This document shows positions 7,900-16,883 of a stretch of DNA of 64,000 bases, one piece after another; positions within the stretch are counted from its first letter, which is position 1, and each line of letters starts with the position of its first letter. The DNA lies in the NCBI GenBank assembly GCA_012729145.1, contig JAAYDT010000008.1, positions 1 to 64,000 of the forward strand, in the 5' to 3' direction. The notes beneath the pieces were generated by a model. That model ran no database searches, was not told the DNA's origin, and worked only from the letters and a program-made list of their open reading frames with translations. A program made the position numbers and the translations under genes. This DNA is from Synergistaceae bacterium (GTDB lineage Bacteria > Synergistota > Synergistia > Synergistales > Thermovirgaceae).

Positions 7900-8438
7900 A
7901 GATCAGCCCCTTCCCGGAAGTGGACTCGATCCTCAGGCAGGCCGGTCTATGCGATTGTCTATGGGTGGCCCCATCGTCCATGACAGTTTCCCAGTGGGTG
8001 AGGATGAAGTGCATGTTCGGGTGTCCGGATTACGGAAAGAACGCCTCCTGCCCTCCCCATGTCCCCTCCGTGCAGGAATGCAGGGAGCTGCTGGGTGAGT
8101 ATTCCCATGCTGTTCTGATCCACCTGGTCTGTGATGTACACTCTGAAGAGAGAGGATCGTGGTGCGCAAGTTACCAGAAGTTGCTTGTGGAGGCGGAGAG
8201 GCAGGTCTTCCTGGCGGGACATGAAAAGGCTTTCCTTCTCTCCTTCGACAACTGCAACCTCTGCGGAGAGTGCACAGCCGATCCCAGGGACTGCAGGCTC
8301 CCCTACATGAGGAGACCGACCATGGAGGCCTTCGCAATAGACGTCTACTCCAGTGTGAGAAGGCTGGGGTACTCCATATCGGTCAAGAAGGACAGGGAGG
8401 AGAAGCCCGACCGTTTCGCCCTTCTGCTGGTGGAATAG
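7896..8438 (+). CDS. DUF2284 predicted metal-binding protein
   Basis: This 180-residue protein carries the cysteine pattern of the DUF2284 family: CMFGCPDYGKNASCPPHVPS near the N-terminus and CNLCGECTADPRDCRLP near residue 125. About ten cysteines suggest binding of one or two Fe-S clusters or zinc. The function of the family is unknown; it is common in anaerobes and archaea. It is translationally coupled (ATGA overlap) to the cyclophilin and is followed 9 bases later by tex, so the three genes are probably one transcript. Confidence 0.82.
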   Translation: MKISPFPEVDSILRQAGLCDCLWVAPSSMTVSQWVRMKCMFGCPDYGKNASCPPHVPSVQECRELLGEYSHAVLIHLVCDVHSEERGSWCASYQKLLVEAERQVFLAGHEKAFLLSFDNCNLCGECTADPRDCRLPYMRRPTMEAFAIDVYSSVRRLGYSISVKKDREEKPDRFALLLVE

Positions 8439-8447
8439 GGTTATCTG

Positions 8448-10613
8448 ATGGCTGACTCCAGTCATGCATCGATCATTGCGGCAGAACTCGGGATAAGCGA
8501 GGAGAAGGTCCTTGATACGGGCGCCCTTTTGCAGGAAGGGTGTTCGGTGCCCTTCATTGCCCGTTATCGCAAGGAGGCTACCGGCTCACTGGACGAGGTG
8601 GCGGTACTCGCCATAAGGGACAGATTTGCACAGCTGGAGGAGTTGGACAGGAGAAAGGCTGCCGTGATCAGATCCCTGAGGGAGAGGGACCTTCTCACAG
8701 AGGAACTCGAGAGAGCTGTTGCAGTAGCTCCGAACATGACAGCCCTGGAGGATATCTATCTCCCCTTCCGTCCGAAGAGAAGGACCAGGGCGTCCATCGC
8801 GCTGGGAAAGGGGCTGAAGGGTCTGGCAGACGCCCTCGTGGATGCCGCCGCGGGAGAGAGAACTGACCTTGATCCCCTCTCAGAGGCAGCCAGGTATATT
8901 GACGGAGGCAAGGGCGTGAAGTCGGCAGATGATGCCCTTGCGGGAGCAAGGGATATAATTGCAGAGAGGGCCAGCGAGGACAGAAGGGTCAGGGTCGCAC
9001 TCAGGGCAGTCTTTGCTCGCAACGGAAGGCTATCGTCGAAGGTTGTCAGGGGCAGGGAAGAGGAAGGTCTGAAGTACAGAGACTACTTCGATCTCGAAGA
9101 GCCAGCCAGATCCACTCCCTCACACAGGATCCTGGCCGTCTTCCGAGGGGAGAGAGAGGGCTTTCTCACCGTATCGGCAAGGCCGCCCTCTGAACTTGCC
9201 TTCCTGGAGATGGAGAGGGTGTTCATCAAGGCCGAAGGTCGGGCAGCCGATGAAGTCAGAAAGGCCATCAGGGATGGCTACGTGCGGCTCGCGGGACCCT
9301 CAATGGAGACTGAGCTAAAGAATGCCCTGAAGGTAAGGGCAGACCGGGAGGCCATAGGGGTCTTCTCCTCCAACGCAAGGGAGGTCCTGATGGCTCCCCC
9401 GCTCGGAGCCTTTCCTGTGATGGCCATCGACCCGGGTATACGGACCGGGTGCAAGCTGGTGATCCTCGATGCCAGGGGGCGGCTAGTTCTTGATGATGTG
9501 ATATTCCCCTTTTCGGGCAGGAAGGCCGAGGAGGAGGCCAGGAGAAAGGTATGCCGCATTCTCGAAAAACACCCGGTAAAAGCAGTCGCGGTGGGTAATG
9601 GAACTGCGGGAAGGGAGACCATGGCCTTCCTGCAGGGGATGGAACTTCCGGGCAATCCCAGGGCGATCCTTGTGAACGAAAGCGGTGCCTCGATCTACTC
9701 GGCTTCGAAAACCGCTCGGGAGGAGTTCCCTGACAGGGACGTAACAGTCAGGGGATCCGTATCGATAGGGAGGCGTCTCCAGGATCCTCTGGCCGAGCTG
9801 GTAAAGATCGATCCCAAATCCATCGGCGTCGGTCAGTACCAGCACGATGTGGACCAGAAGAAGCTGACGCAGTCACTGGAGGATGTGGTTGTCTCCTGTG
9901 TGAACGCCGTAGGGGTGGAACTGAACACCGCGAGCCCTCACCTCCTGTCCTACGTATCAGGTCTTGGACCCGGCCTGGCGGCTAACATTGTCGCATGGAG
10001 AGGATCCATGGGGCCTTTCAGATCGAGAGCACAGCTGCGCGAGGTGTCGCGTCTCGGCCCCAGAGCCTTTGAACAGTCCGCGGGGTTCCTAAGGATCAGA
10101 GGGAGCGTGAACCCTCTCGACGCAAGCGCTGTACACCCTGATCATTACGTTATTGTCGAGCGGATGGCCTCCGACCTGGGGTGTTCCGTCGAGGATCTCC
10201 TTGAGAACGAGAGCATGAGAGAGAGGATAAATGTTACTCATTATGTCTGTGAAAAGGCGGGCATACCTACCCTGAGAGATATCATGTCCGAATTGGCCAA
10301 GCCTGGCCGGGACCCCAGGAAGAATTTTGAAAGCGTGGAGTTCTCTCCTTCCGTACATGGGATAGAGGACCTGAACCCGGGGATGGAGCTTACAGGAGTG
10401 GTCTCCAACGTGACCGCCTTTGGCGTCTTCGTGGATGTGGGTGTCCACCAGGACGGGCTGGTACATGTCAGTCAGATGTCTGATCGTTTCGTGAAAAAAC
10501 CGTCGGACCTGGTAAAGGCAGGGCAGAAAGTCCGGGTCTCTGTACTGGAGGTAGACCTGCAGCGTAGAAGGATATCCCTGGCCATGAAAGGCGTCCGCCA
10601 GGACCCTTCCTGA
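8448..10613 (+). CDS. tex: Tex-family S1 RNA-binding transcription accessory protein
   Basis: At 721 residues the protein has the complete Tex layout: helix-rich N-terminus with PFIARYRKEATG near residue 38, an RNase H-like YqgF domain starting with AIDPGIRTGCK near 326, a helix-hairpin-helix region with GLGPGLAANIV near 506, and a C-terminal S1 domain (about 640-712) containing GVFVDVGVHQDGLVH. Tex binds nucleic acids and affects transcription and stress survival; its precise activity is still debated in the literature. It starts 9 bases after the DUF2284 gene. Gap 10614-10717 then separates it from the efflux operon. Confidence 0.95.
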   Translation: MADSSHASIIAAELGISEEKVLDTGALLQEGCSVPFIARYRKEATGSLDEVAVLAIRDRFAQLEELDRRKAAVIRSLRERDLLTEELERAVAVAPNMTALEDIYLPFRPKRRTRASIALGKGLKGLADALVDAAAGERTDLDPLSEAARYIDGGKGVKSADDALAGARDIIAERASEDRRVRVALRAVFARNGRLSSKVVRGREEEGLKYRDYFDLEEPARSTPSHRILAVFRGEREGFLTVSARPPSELAFLEMERVFIKAEGRAADEVRKAIRDGYVRLAGPSMETELKNALKVRADREAIGVFSSNAREVLMAPPLGAFPVMAIDPGIRTGCKLVILDARGRLVLDDVIFPFSGRKAEEEARRKVCRILEKHPVKAVAVGNGTAGRETMAFLQGMELPGNPRAILVNESGASIYSASKTAREEFPDRDVTVRGSVSIGRRLQDPLAELVKIDPKSIGVGQYQHDVDQKKLTQSLEDVVVSCVNAVGVELNTASPHLLSYVSGLGPGLAANIVAWRGSMGPFRSRAQLREVSRLGPRAFEQSAGFLRIRGSVNPLDASAVHPDHYVIVERMASDLGCSVEDLLENESMRERINVTHYVCEKAGIPTLRDIMSELAKPGRDPRKNFESVEFSPSVHGIEDLNPGMELTGVVSNVTAFGVFVDVGVHQDGLVHVSQMSDRFVKKPSDLVKAGQKVRVSVLEVDLQRRRISLAMKGVRQDPS

Positions 10614-10633
10614 CGTTCTTTAAAAAGTGGCTT

Positions 10634-10649
10634 AATGTTCCTTAACATT
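10634..10649. promoter_or_regulatory. Palindrome upstream of the efflux operon (candidate operator)
   Basis: AATGTT-CCTT-AACATT is a perfect 6-4-6 inverted repeat about 70 bases before the TolC-like start. It could be bound by a dimeric repressor such as a TetR or MarR member; no such regulator is adjacent. It is not followed by a T-run, so it is unlikely to be a terminator for tex. Confidence 0.3.
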
Positions 10650-10717
10650 TCTCAACCTCACCTTCAGTCTCCCGATAGTAAACTTCTGGAAATCATGAAT
10701 GGATCGGGTGAAGTCCA

Positions 10718-12016
10718 ATGCTGACGATGAAAAGGTTCCTCCAGTCAATCTGCTTTCTGATCCTGTTCTCTCTCGGCGCTGCCGCATACGCTTCAGGTGC
10801 ACCGCCGGGTTCGATCGTCCTCACCCTGGAGGATTGCATCAATACGGCGATCTCAGGTCATCCCGACCTGGCAGCAGGGAGGTCGGATCTCGAAGCCTCC
10901 GAGGCCAGAGTTGGGCAGGCCCAGTCGAGTCGTTACCCTTCCCTGGGATTTTCCACGGGTTTTTCTGAAAGGTCCTCCGGTGGGACTGGACCGTCGGAAG
11001 GTTCCTGGTCGAACGGTATCACGCTGTCACAGCTGGTCACCGACTGGGGCAGGACGCACGCGACGGTCAGAAGGAGCCTGCTGGATGTTGACAGCAGAAC
11101 CCTGGCCCTTGAGGCGAAGCAGTCTGACGTGGTGTTCGAGGTCACGAGAGCCTATTTCCAGCTTCTTAGATCCGTGAAGGACCTGGAGGTCGCCGAGGAG
11201 ACCCTGGCGTTGAACGAGGTCAGGCTGGAGCAGGCAGAAGCCTTTTTCAAGGTCGGGAAGGTTTCAAAGTACGATGTGACTGCCGCCCAGGTTTCCAAAA
11301 GCAATGCAGACCTCGCGCTGATACGTGCACGCACCTCCAGGAAGGAAGCCATGACCGCTCTGAAGGCAGCTATGGGCCAGGCGGGAGCCCCTGACTTCAG
11401 GGTCGTCGATGTGGAAGGTCACGAAACAGACGTCAGGGACGACGATGTTCCCTCCCTTGATGAGGCGATAGGCATCGCCCTTGAGAACAGGCCCGACCTC
11501 CTGGCTTACCAGGTAGCCCTTCGGTCCGCCGAGACCTCCGTTACCCTTGCCAGACTGGATAACGTCCCCCAGCTTCATCTTTCAGGGAACTACGGGTGGG
11601 GGAATTCCGGTTTCTGGGGCGGTGACAGCTGGAGGGCGGGGCTGACCCTTTCTTTTTCCCTCTATGATGGAGGACTGCAGAGAGAGAAGACAAGAGAAGC
11701 CATGGCCGGCCTGGATGGGGCCGAGGCCAGACTGGAGGCTTACAGGCAGATCGTGGTCAGCGACGTTACCCAGGCTGTTCTGGCAGCCTCAGACGCTTCT
11801 GAGGCCGTCTCGGCAGCCTCAGAGGGGCTGCGGATGGCAACAGAGAACCTTGAGATCGCAACCGGGAGGTACAGGGTAGGCGTAGGATCACCACTGGAGG
11901 TCTCTGATGCCACCAGAAATTACACCGAGGCCAAAGCTGCCTGGTATGCGGCTTTATACGATCGACTTACGGCCCGGGCGGCCCTGAAGAAGGCCATGGG
12001 AGTGACAGCAAGATGA
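10718..12016 (+). CDS. TolC-family outer membrane efflux protein
   Basis: The 432-residue product has a signal peptide (hydrophobic to about residue 23, cleavage near AYASG) and two outer-membrane-efflux repeats of alternating long helices and short strands, with LTLEDCINTAISGHPDL opening the first and LDEAIGIALENRPDL opening the second. It should form the outer membrane channel of a tripartite pump with the adaptor and ABC genes that follow. It overlaps macA by 4 bases (ATGA). A second in-frame ATG at 10727 is an alternative start. Substrates of such MacAB-TolC pumps include macrolides, peptides and heme precursors; nothing here decides which. Confidence 0.92.
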   Translation: MLTMKRFLQSICFLILFSLGAAAYASGAPPGSIVLTLEDCINTAISGHPDLAAGRSDLEASEARVGQAQSSRYPSLGFSTGFSERSSGGTGPSEGSWSNGITLSQLVTDWGRTHATVRRSLLDVDSRTLALEAKQSDVVFEVTRAYFQLLRSVKDLEVAEETLALNEVRLEQAEAFFKVGKVSKYDVTAAQVSKSNADLALIRARTSRKEAMTALKAAMGQAGAPDFRVVDVEGHETDVRDDDVPSLDEAIGIALENRPDLLAYQVALRSAETSVTLARLDNVPQLHLSGNYGWGNSGFWGGDSWRAGLTLSFSLYDGGLQREKTREAMAGLDGAEARLEAYRQIVVSDVTQAVLAASDASEAVSAASEGLRMATENLEIATGRYRVGVGSPLEVSDATRNYTEAKAAWYAALYDRLTARAALKKAMGVTAR

Positions 12017-13182
12017 AGAAGAACAGGAAGTTCCTGGCAGCTTTTCTTGTTTTTGTGGCAGCGGCCGGTATCTGGTACTACCGGTCACGTTCTTCTGACG
12101 TGCCCGTTGTCCAGACCACCACCGTCGTTCGGGGAGGTATCGTCAAGACCGTTTCTGCGACGGGATCCCTGAATGCGGTCAACACTGTGAACGTTGGAGC
12201 CCAGGTATCGGGAACGATCAGGAAGATACACGTGAATTACAACTCCCTGGTCCAGAAAGGGGATCTTCTTGCAGAGATAGACCCCTCTCTTCTGGAGGCC
12301 AACATCAGGCAGTCAGAGGCCAGCGTACTCTCCGCCCTGGCCTCCCTCCAGGAGGCAAGGGCAAACCTGGCCGAGGCAAAAAATAACCTGGAACGGAACA
12401 GAGAGCTTTTCTCCAGGGGTTATATAGCGGCGATGGAGCTGGATCAGTCACAGACAGCCTACGAGACAGCACTTTCCCGAACCAGAAGCTCTGAAGCATC
12501 CCTTTCCCATGCCAGGGCAGACCTCGATTACAGGAAGATCAACCTGGGGCACACCAGGATAGTATCCCCCATCGACGGGGTGATCATTAACCGGGAGGTC
12601 GATGAAGGGCAGACGGTCAACGCAAGCCAATCGGCCCCGACGCTCTTCACAATCGCCGAGGATCTGTCCAGGATGCAGGTCGAAGCCAACATTGACGAGG
12701 CCGATATTGGCCTGATCAGGCAGGGTCAACCTGTACAGTTCACCGTTGACGCTTTCCCTGATGAGTCTTTCGTGGGTTCCGTCAAGGAGGTCCGACTTGC
12801 GGCCGCAACAACCGACAACGTGGTGACCTACACGGTCATCATTTCTGTGGAGAACGAGAAGAAGATCCTGATGCCGGGCATGACCGCCAACGTATCAGTA
12901 ATAGTGGAGAAGAAGGATAACATACTGAAAGTCGCCAGTTCCGCCCTGAGATTTCGGCCTTCAGCGGATTCCGGCGGATCACAGTTCAGGGGGACGGCCC
13001 TCTGGACCCTTGAGAAGGGTGAACTGGTTCCCCATCTTGTCAAGACGGGGATCTACGACGGAATGTTCACCGAAGTTGAGGGGGAGGGGCTGGTCGAGGG
13101 CATGGAGGTTGTCACCTATATATCCAGCGCCTCGGAAGGAAGGTCATCCAGCGCTTTCGGGTTCGGAGGCCGGCCCAGGTGA
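12013..13182 (+). CDS. macA: MacA-type periplasmic adaptor of an ABC efflux pump
   Basis: The 389-residue protein has an N-terminal membrane anchor (about 8-24), a barrel-sandwich/lipoyl half starting VSATGSLNAVNTVNVGAQVSG, a helical hairpin (about 90-170), and a closing lipoyl half, then beta-barrel and membrane-proximal domains. It bridges the inner-membrane ABC transporter and the TolC-like channel. The gene sits in the order channel-adaptor-ATPase-permease. The C-terminus is rich in Ser and Gly and has no known motif. Confidence 0.92.
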   Translation: MKKNRKFLAAFLVFVAAAGIWYYRSRSSDVPVVQTTTVVRGGIVKTVSATGSLNAVNTVNVGAQVSGTIRKIHVNYNSLVQKGDLLAEIDPSLLEANIRQSEASVLSALASLQEARANLAEAKNNLERNRELFSRGYIAAMELDQSQTAYETALSRTRSSEASLSHARADLDYRKINLGHTRIVSPIDGVIINREVDEGQTVNASQSAPTLFTIAEDLSRMQVEANIDEADIGLIRQGQPVQFTVDAFPDESFVGSVKEVRLAAATTDNVVTYTVIISVENEKKILMPGMTANVSVIVEKKDNILKVASSALRFRPSADSGGSQFRGTALWTLEKGELVPHLVKTGIYDGMFTEVEGEGLVEGMEVVTYISSASEGRSSSAFGFGGRPR

Positions 13183-13196
13183 CGGGGTGACGGAAG

Positions 13197-13898
13197 ATGA
13201 CGATGAACGGAATAGTCAGGGTTGAAAGCATCACCAAGATATACAGCCTGGGCGATGTCAAGGTTGAAGCCTTGCGGAAGGTCAGTTTCTCGGTAGAGGC
13301 CGGAGAATTCCTCTCCATCATGGGAGCTTCAGGTTCAGGAAAGTCGACAATGATGAACATCCTGGGGTGCCTTGATACGCCGACTGGGGGACAGTATTTC
13401 CTTGAAGGGCATAACGTCAGTCGCCTGTCGGGGGACGAACTTGCGGACATTCGCAAGCACAAGATCGGTTTTGTCTTCCAGGGTTTCAACCTTCTCCCCC
13501 GGATGACGGCCCTGGAGAATGTAAAGCTTCCCATGCTCTACAACGGAGTACACCCCTCCATGAGGGACAGGAAGGCCATGGATGCCCTTGAAATGGTGGG
13601 ATTGGGTGACAGGGCTAACCACCAACCCCAGCAGCTCTCGGGGGGGCAGCAGCAGAGAGTGGCCATAGCACGTGCCCTTGTTAACGACGCCCCGATCATC
13701 CTGGCCGATGAGCCGACGGGGAACCTGGACAGCAGGACCAGCAAGGACATCATGGATCTTTTCACGGATCTTAACAGGGAGTACGGAAGGACCATAATAC
13801 AGGTCACACACGAGGCAGAAATGGCCTCCTACGGCAAGAGGGTCATCACTTTCCGGGACGGAATGGTGCTGAAGGACGAAAGGACGGAACGTCCATGA
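13197..13898 (+). CDS. macB: MacB-type ABC transporter ATPase
   Basis: This is a 233-residue nucleotide-binding domain with Walker [11 protein letters not shown]-loop in [12 protein letters not shown], signature [15 protein letters not shown], Walker [12 protein letters not shown] and switch His in QVTHE. Its closest families are LolD/MacB/FtsE. In E. coli MacB the ATPase and permease are one polypeptide; here they are two genes overlapping by 4 bases, as is common outside the Enterobacteria. A second ATG two codons in (13203) is possible. Confidence 0.93.
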   Translation: MTMNGIVRVESITKIYSLGDVKVEALRKVSFSVEAGEFLSIMGASGSGKSTMMNILGCLDTPTGGQYFLEGHNVSRLSGDELADIRKHKIGFVFQGFNLLPRMTALENVKLPMLYNGVHPSMRDRKAMDALEMVGLGDRANHQPQQLSGGQQQRVAIARALVNDAPIILADEPTGNLDSRTSKDIMDLFTDLNREYGRTIIQVTHEAEMASYGKRVITFRDGMVLKDERTERP

Positions 13899-15121
13899 TC
13901 TCGCTTTGGGAAACGTCAAGGATATCCTTCAGGGCCCTGACGGCCAACAAGATGCGCTCTGCACTGACCATGCTCGGGATAATAATCGGTGTTATGGCGG
14001 TCATCATGATGTTCGCCATCGGCTCCGGCGCAAACAGGGAGATCTCCGACAGGTTTTCCAGCATGGGGAGCAACATGCTTACAGTGAGACCCGGGGCAAG
14101 CCAGGGCCCCGGAGGGATCCGTAGCGGGACGGTGAACACCCTTACGGTGGATGATGCCAGGGCCATATCGGAGGAGTGCATGGCCGTGGCATACGCTGCC
14201 CCCGTCTACGGGGGCAGCGCCCAGGTCGTCTACGGCAACCAGAATTGGTCCACATCAGTCACAGGTACCACGCCAGAATACCTCTTCGTCCAGGACTGGA
14301 CCGTTGGATCGGGTATCGTATTCACCGAGCAGGACGTCAGGAGCGCGACCAAGGTCAGCGTTATCGGAAAGACGATAGTGGATAACCTCTTCGGGGGGGA
14401 GGACCCCATAGGGAAGACCATCAGGATAAGGAACGTCCCGGTGGTTGTGGTTGGGGTCCTGGGAGAGATAGGGACCAACCCCATGGGCAGGGATCAGGAC
14501 GATATAATCCTTGTGCCTGTGACGACAGCCCAGAGAAGGCTTTTCAGTTCTTCCAGGTCCGGGTCGGTCTCAACCATTATGGTAAAGGCCCGAAGCTCTG
14601 AACTGCTCAATGCGGCTCAGGACCAGGTAGAGTCGCTCCTGAGAATGAGACACCGCGTCCGTAAAGGGGAAGAGGACGATTTCTCCGTAAGGAACATGGC
14701 ACAGATGGTGGAGAACGCCAAGGCTGCAACAAGAACGATGACCATGCTTCTCACGGCAGTGGCGGGAGTCTCCCTTCTCGTGGGCGGGATAGGGATAATG
14801 AACATCATGCTGGTATCCGTCACCGAGAGGACCCGGGAGATAGGCATCAGAATGGCTCTCGGGGCGAAGACAATAGATATAAGGCTTCAGTTCCTGGTCG
14901 AGGCTTTGATGCTATCCCTGTTGGGGGGGACGACGGGGATCCTTCTCGGGGTGGCTGGTGCCCTTTCCATATCAAGGGCCTTCGGCTGGGCGGTGGAGGT
15001 GTCACTGTTCTCGATCTCCCTGGCTTTCGGTTTTTCTGCCTTCGTAGGGATATTTTTCGGGTACTACCCGGCCTGGAAGGCATCGCTGCTGAATCCAATA
15101 GAAGCGCTCCGGTACGAATAA
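13895..15121 (+). CDS. macB: MacB-type ABC transporter permease
   Basis: The 408-residue protein has the MacB/FtsX layout: one membrane helix near 24-42 (ALTMLGIIIGVMAVIMMF), a large periplasmic MacB_PCD domain of about 230 residues, then three helices. The motif SVTERTREIGIRMALGA before the third helix is the FtsX-family coupling motif. It pairs with the ATPase just upstream to drive substrates from the periplasm through the TolC-like channel. It is the last gene of the operon; a strong terminator begins at the base after its stop codon. Confidence 0.93.
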   Translation: MISLWETSRISFRALTANKMRSALTMLGIIIGVMAVIMMFAIGSGANREISDRFSSMGSNMLTVRPGASQGPGGIRSGTVNTLTVDDARAISEECMAVAYAAPVYGGSAQVVYGNQNWSTSVTGTTPEYLFVQDWTVGSGIVFTEQDVRSATKVSVIGKTIVDNLFGGEDPIGKTIRIRNVPVVVVGVLGEIGTNPMGRDQDDIILVPVTTAQRRLFSSSRSGSVSTIMVKARSSELLNAAQDQVESLLRMRHRVRKGEEDDFSVRNMAQMVENAKAATRTMTMLLTAVAGVSLLVGGIGIMNIMLVSVTERTREIGIRMALGAKTIDIRLQFLVEALMLSLLGGTTGILLGVAGALSISRAFGWAVEVSLFSISLAFGFSAFVGIFFGYYPAWKASLLNPIEALRYE

Positions 15122-15155
15122 GGCAGCGGGAAGGTTCTCCCCGCTGCCTTTCTTT
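15122..15155 (+). terminator. Rho-independent terminator of the efflux operon
   Basis: GGCAGCGGG and CCCGCTGCC form a 9-bp perfect stem with a 9-base loop, followed by a T-rich tail (TTTCTTT). It starts immediately after the permease stop codon. Confidence 0.9.
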
Positions 15156-15185
15156 CCTGAATGATCCGATTCCGACGGTATGAGC

Positions 15186-15332
15186 CTACCAGGGGCAGTT
15201 CGCGTTCTTGAGCCTTATGCTCGGTTCCACGATCTTTCCATCGAGGAGATCGGCCTTCAGGAAGGCTCCCTCAGGGAAACGCCAATGTGCAACGCCGTCC
15301 TTGAAGACGAGCCGTACAGGCAAATCTCGCAT
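15186..15332 (-). CDS. 48-residue orphan protein
   Basis: I do not recognise this protein. It begins MRDLPVRLVFKDG and ends LKNANCPW, with alternating hydrophobic and charged residues suggesting a small beta-rich fold; there is one cysteine and no signal or membrane segment. It is taken as real because the ATG at 15332 has a GAGG ribosome-binding site, and 35 bases further upstream there is a minus-strand promoter with perfect TATAAT, 17-base spacing and TTGACT. The open frame extends further upstream, but that part contains the promoter and is not coding. It faces the end of the efflux operon across a 64-base gap. Confidence 0.6.
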   Translation of the reverse strand: MRDLPVRLVFKDGVAHWRFPEGAFLKADLLDGKIVEPSIRLKNANCPW

Positions 15333-15366
15333 ATTTCCAACCTCGTTCCTTTCTTGATATTGACGT

Positions 15367-15395
15367 ATTATAGCACCTCCGGAAAAGCCAGTCAA
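15367..15395 (-). promoter_or_regulatory. Near-consensus sigma-70 promoter for the 48-residue ORF
   Basis: On the minus strand TTGACT (15395-15390), a 17-base spacer and TATAAT (15372-15367) match the sigma-70 consensus at 11 of 12 positions. The transcript would start about 25 bases before the ATG of the small ORF, leaving room for its ribosome-binding site only. Confidence 0.85.
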
Positions 15396-15478
15396 ACAGA
15401 CTAACAAGAGTGTTTTTAACATACTTCCAGTTATCCATTGTATGCTTTTACTACCTTGTGATCCCTTGAAAGAATCCA

Positions 15479-15538
15479 AGGATGGATCCTGTCCAAAAAT
15501 GCACCCTGTCCGAGGATGGACTTGGTCCAATGGGTGCA
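15479..15538. repeat. Tandem 16-bp direct repeat with flanking inverted repeat
   Basis: AGGATGGATCCTGTCC (15479-15494) and AGGATGGACTTGGTCC (15513-15528) are imperfect direct repeats 34 bases apart. TGCACCC (15500-15506) and GGGTGCA (15532-15538) are an inverted pair overlapping the second copy. They lie between the promoter of the small ORF and the pseudogene. They could be operator sites or simply decayed sequence. Confidence 0.35.
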
Positions 15539-15594
15539 AGATCCGTGCCAGACATTATTATCAGTCAGTATAGGCGGACAGGAGTGATGATCAG

Positions 15595-16424
15595 GTGTTG
15601 AAGGAACCTGTTCTGATCAACGTTTTTCAGGGTCTGGGAACAACCTTTCCCTGGCGGAAGAGATAGTTGCGGGACTGCTCCAGGAGGGTATCGCAGCCCA
15701 GCTGAGACCCCTTGAGAGGAGTGACCCGGGGGATACCCGTCAGGCCGGGACCATCGGGCTTGCATTCCCTGTTGCGATGTTCTCAACCTACCCCTTTGTC
15801 TGGGACTTTGTAGAGAACCTCCCCGACGGGAACAACAAGGATATTTTCATGCTCGACACCCTCGCGGGGTTAAGCGGCGGAATCGTCGGCCCCCTGAAAA
15901 AAGCCGTATCCGCCAGGGGGTACTGTCCTACAGGAGCTACGGAGATACGTATGCCTTCGAACTATGCAAGGACCGATCATGAGAAGCCCGAAGACGAGCG
16001 TCTGCGCTCTAAAGGACGCGAGAAGGCGGCATCCTTTGCGAAGGATCTTGCTTCGGTAAGGGCTTCGTGGCCGTCGATACCCCTTTTGCCGGACCTTGTC
16101 AAAAGGGTGGGCCGTGATCCCCGGAGCGCTGCATAGAGGGCAATACGCAGGAAGTTCCCCATCTCGGTCGACGTCCGGAAGTGCACAAGGTGCGGCTTGT
16201 GCTCGAAGGTTTGCCCAGTGAGGAACATTATCCTGGAGGGCTTTCACGGTTTTGGGGATCGCTGTCTTTCCTGCCAGCGATGTGTATCTCTCTGTCCGGA
16301 GGAAGCTATTGGGGTACAGGGACGGTCTTTTGTCCCATACCGGGGGCGGACCTCGAAAAGATGCTCGATATGGCTTGCAATGGCCACTAGTTCGGAAGGT
16401 CCCGAACCCTGCATCGAACTCTGA
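15595..16424 (+). pseudogene. Decayed EFR1-type protein (flavodoxin-like domain plus two 4Fe-4S motifs)
   Basis: The gene reads from a GTG at 15595 (GGAG upstream) as LKEPVLINVF, then needs a one-base shift in the T-run at 15623-15627 to continue SGSGNNLSLAEEIV, a flavodoxin phosphate loop. The frame then runs through AFPVAMFSTYPFV and MPSNYA, hallmarks of EFR1 proteins, to a TAG at 16134-16136. It resumes in the same frame with CTRCGLCSKVCP and CLSCQRCVSLCPEEAI, two intact ferredoxin motifs, and ends at 16424. The total of about 275 codons is the normal EFR1 size. Two independent lesions argue for a pseudogene rather than a sequencing error. The intact ancestor would be a cytoplasmic electron carrier. 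Confidence 0.8.
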
Positions 16425-16569
16425 TGCACCGATCGGTCATGAGTGCTATAATTCCGCCTGTTGGTGTCATTTTTTGATCAGGGATTACAGTGCTGTCTCC
16501 TGGGGTTCCCCTTCAGGAAACCGTTTAGGAGTGGCAGATATCAGAGGAGACGAAGGGGGGGAACCTGGC

Positions 16570-16854
16570 GTGTCTGAAAAATGGAAGGACGAACTTACCG
16601 AACAGCTGACAAAAGCGATCCTGTCCCTCGAGACTAGCGAGGAGGTCTACGATTTCCTCGAGGATGTGGCGACCATCGGAGAGATACGGGCTTTGGCCCA
16701 GAGGCTGGAAGTGGCCAGAAGGCTCAACGAAGGCGAGACATATCCCGTAATTGCCCAGCAGACCGGTGCCAGTACTGCTACGATCAGTCGGGTGAAAAAG
16801 TGCCTCGACTATGGGGCTGACGGTTACAAGTCGGTCCTGGAAAAGATGCAATAG
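16570..16854 (+). CDS. TrpR-like (YerC/YecD family) DNA-binding protein
   Basis: The 94-residue protein contains a TrpR-type helix-turn-helix: LAQRLEVARRLNEGETYPVIAQQTGASTATISRVKKCLDYG is the conserved core, described here in two overlapping parts (LAQRLEVARRL at about 43-53 and TGASTATISRVKK at about 66-78). The YerC/YecD subgroup lacks known tryptophan binding and its targets are mostly unknown. The GTG at 16570 is chosen because AAGGGGGG precedes it and homologues start close to the SEKWKDEL segment; the frame stays open upstream only by chance. It follows the decayed EFR1 gene by about 145 bases. Confidence 0.85.
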   Translation: MSEKWKDELTEQLTKAILSLETSEEVYDFLEDVATIGEIRALAQRLEVARRLNEGETYPVIAQQTGASTATISRVKKCLDYGADGYKSVLEKMQ

Positions 16855-16883
16855 TGCAGGCCGGATAAACAGGCCTTACCGGG

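Noticed and set aside
15333-15539. Longer version (117 residues) of the small minus-strand ORF
   Set aside because: The extension contains a near-perfect promoter and direct repeats and has no ribosome-binding site.
15595-16424. In-frame TAG in the EFR1-type gene as pyrrolysine or recoded codon
   Set aside because: A separate frameshift in the same gene makes simple decay more likely, and no other genes in the window show internal TAG.
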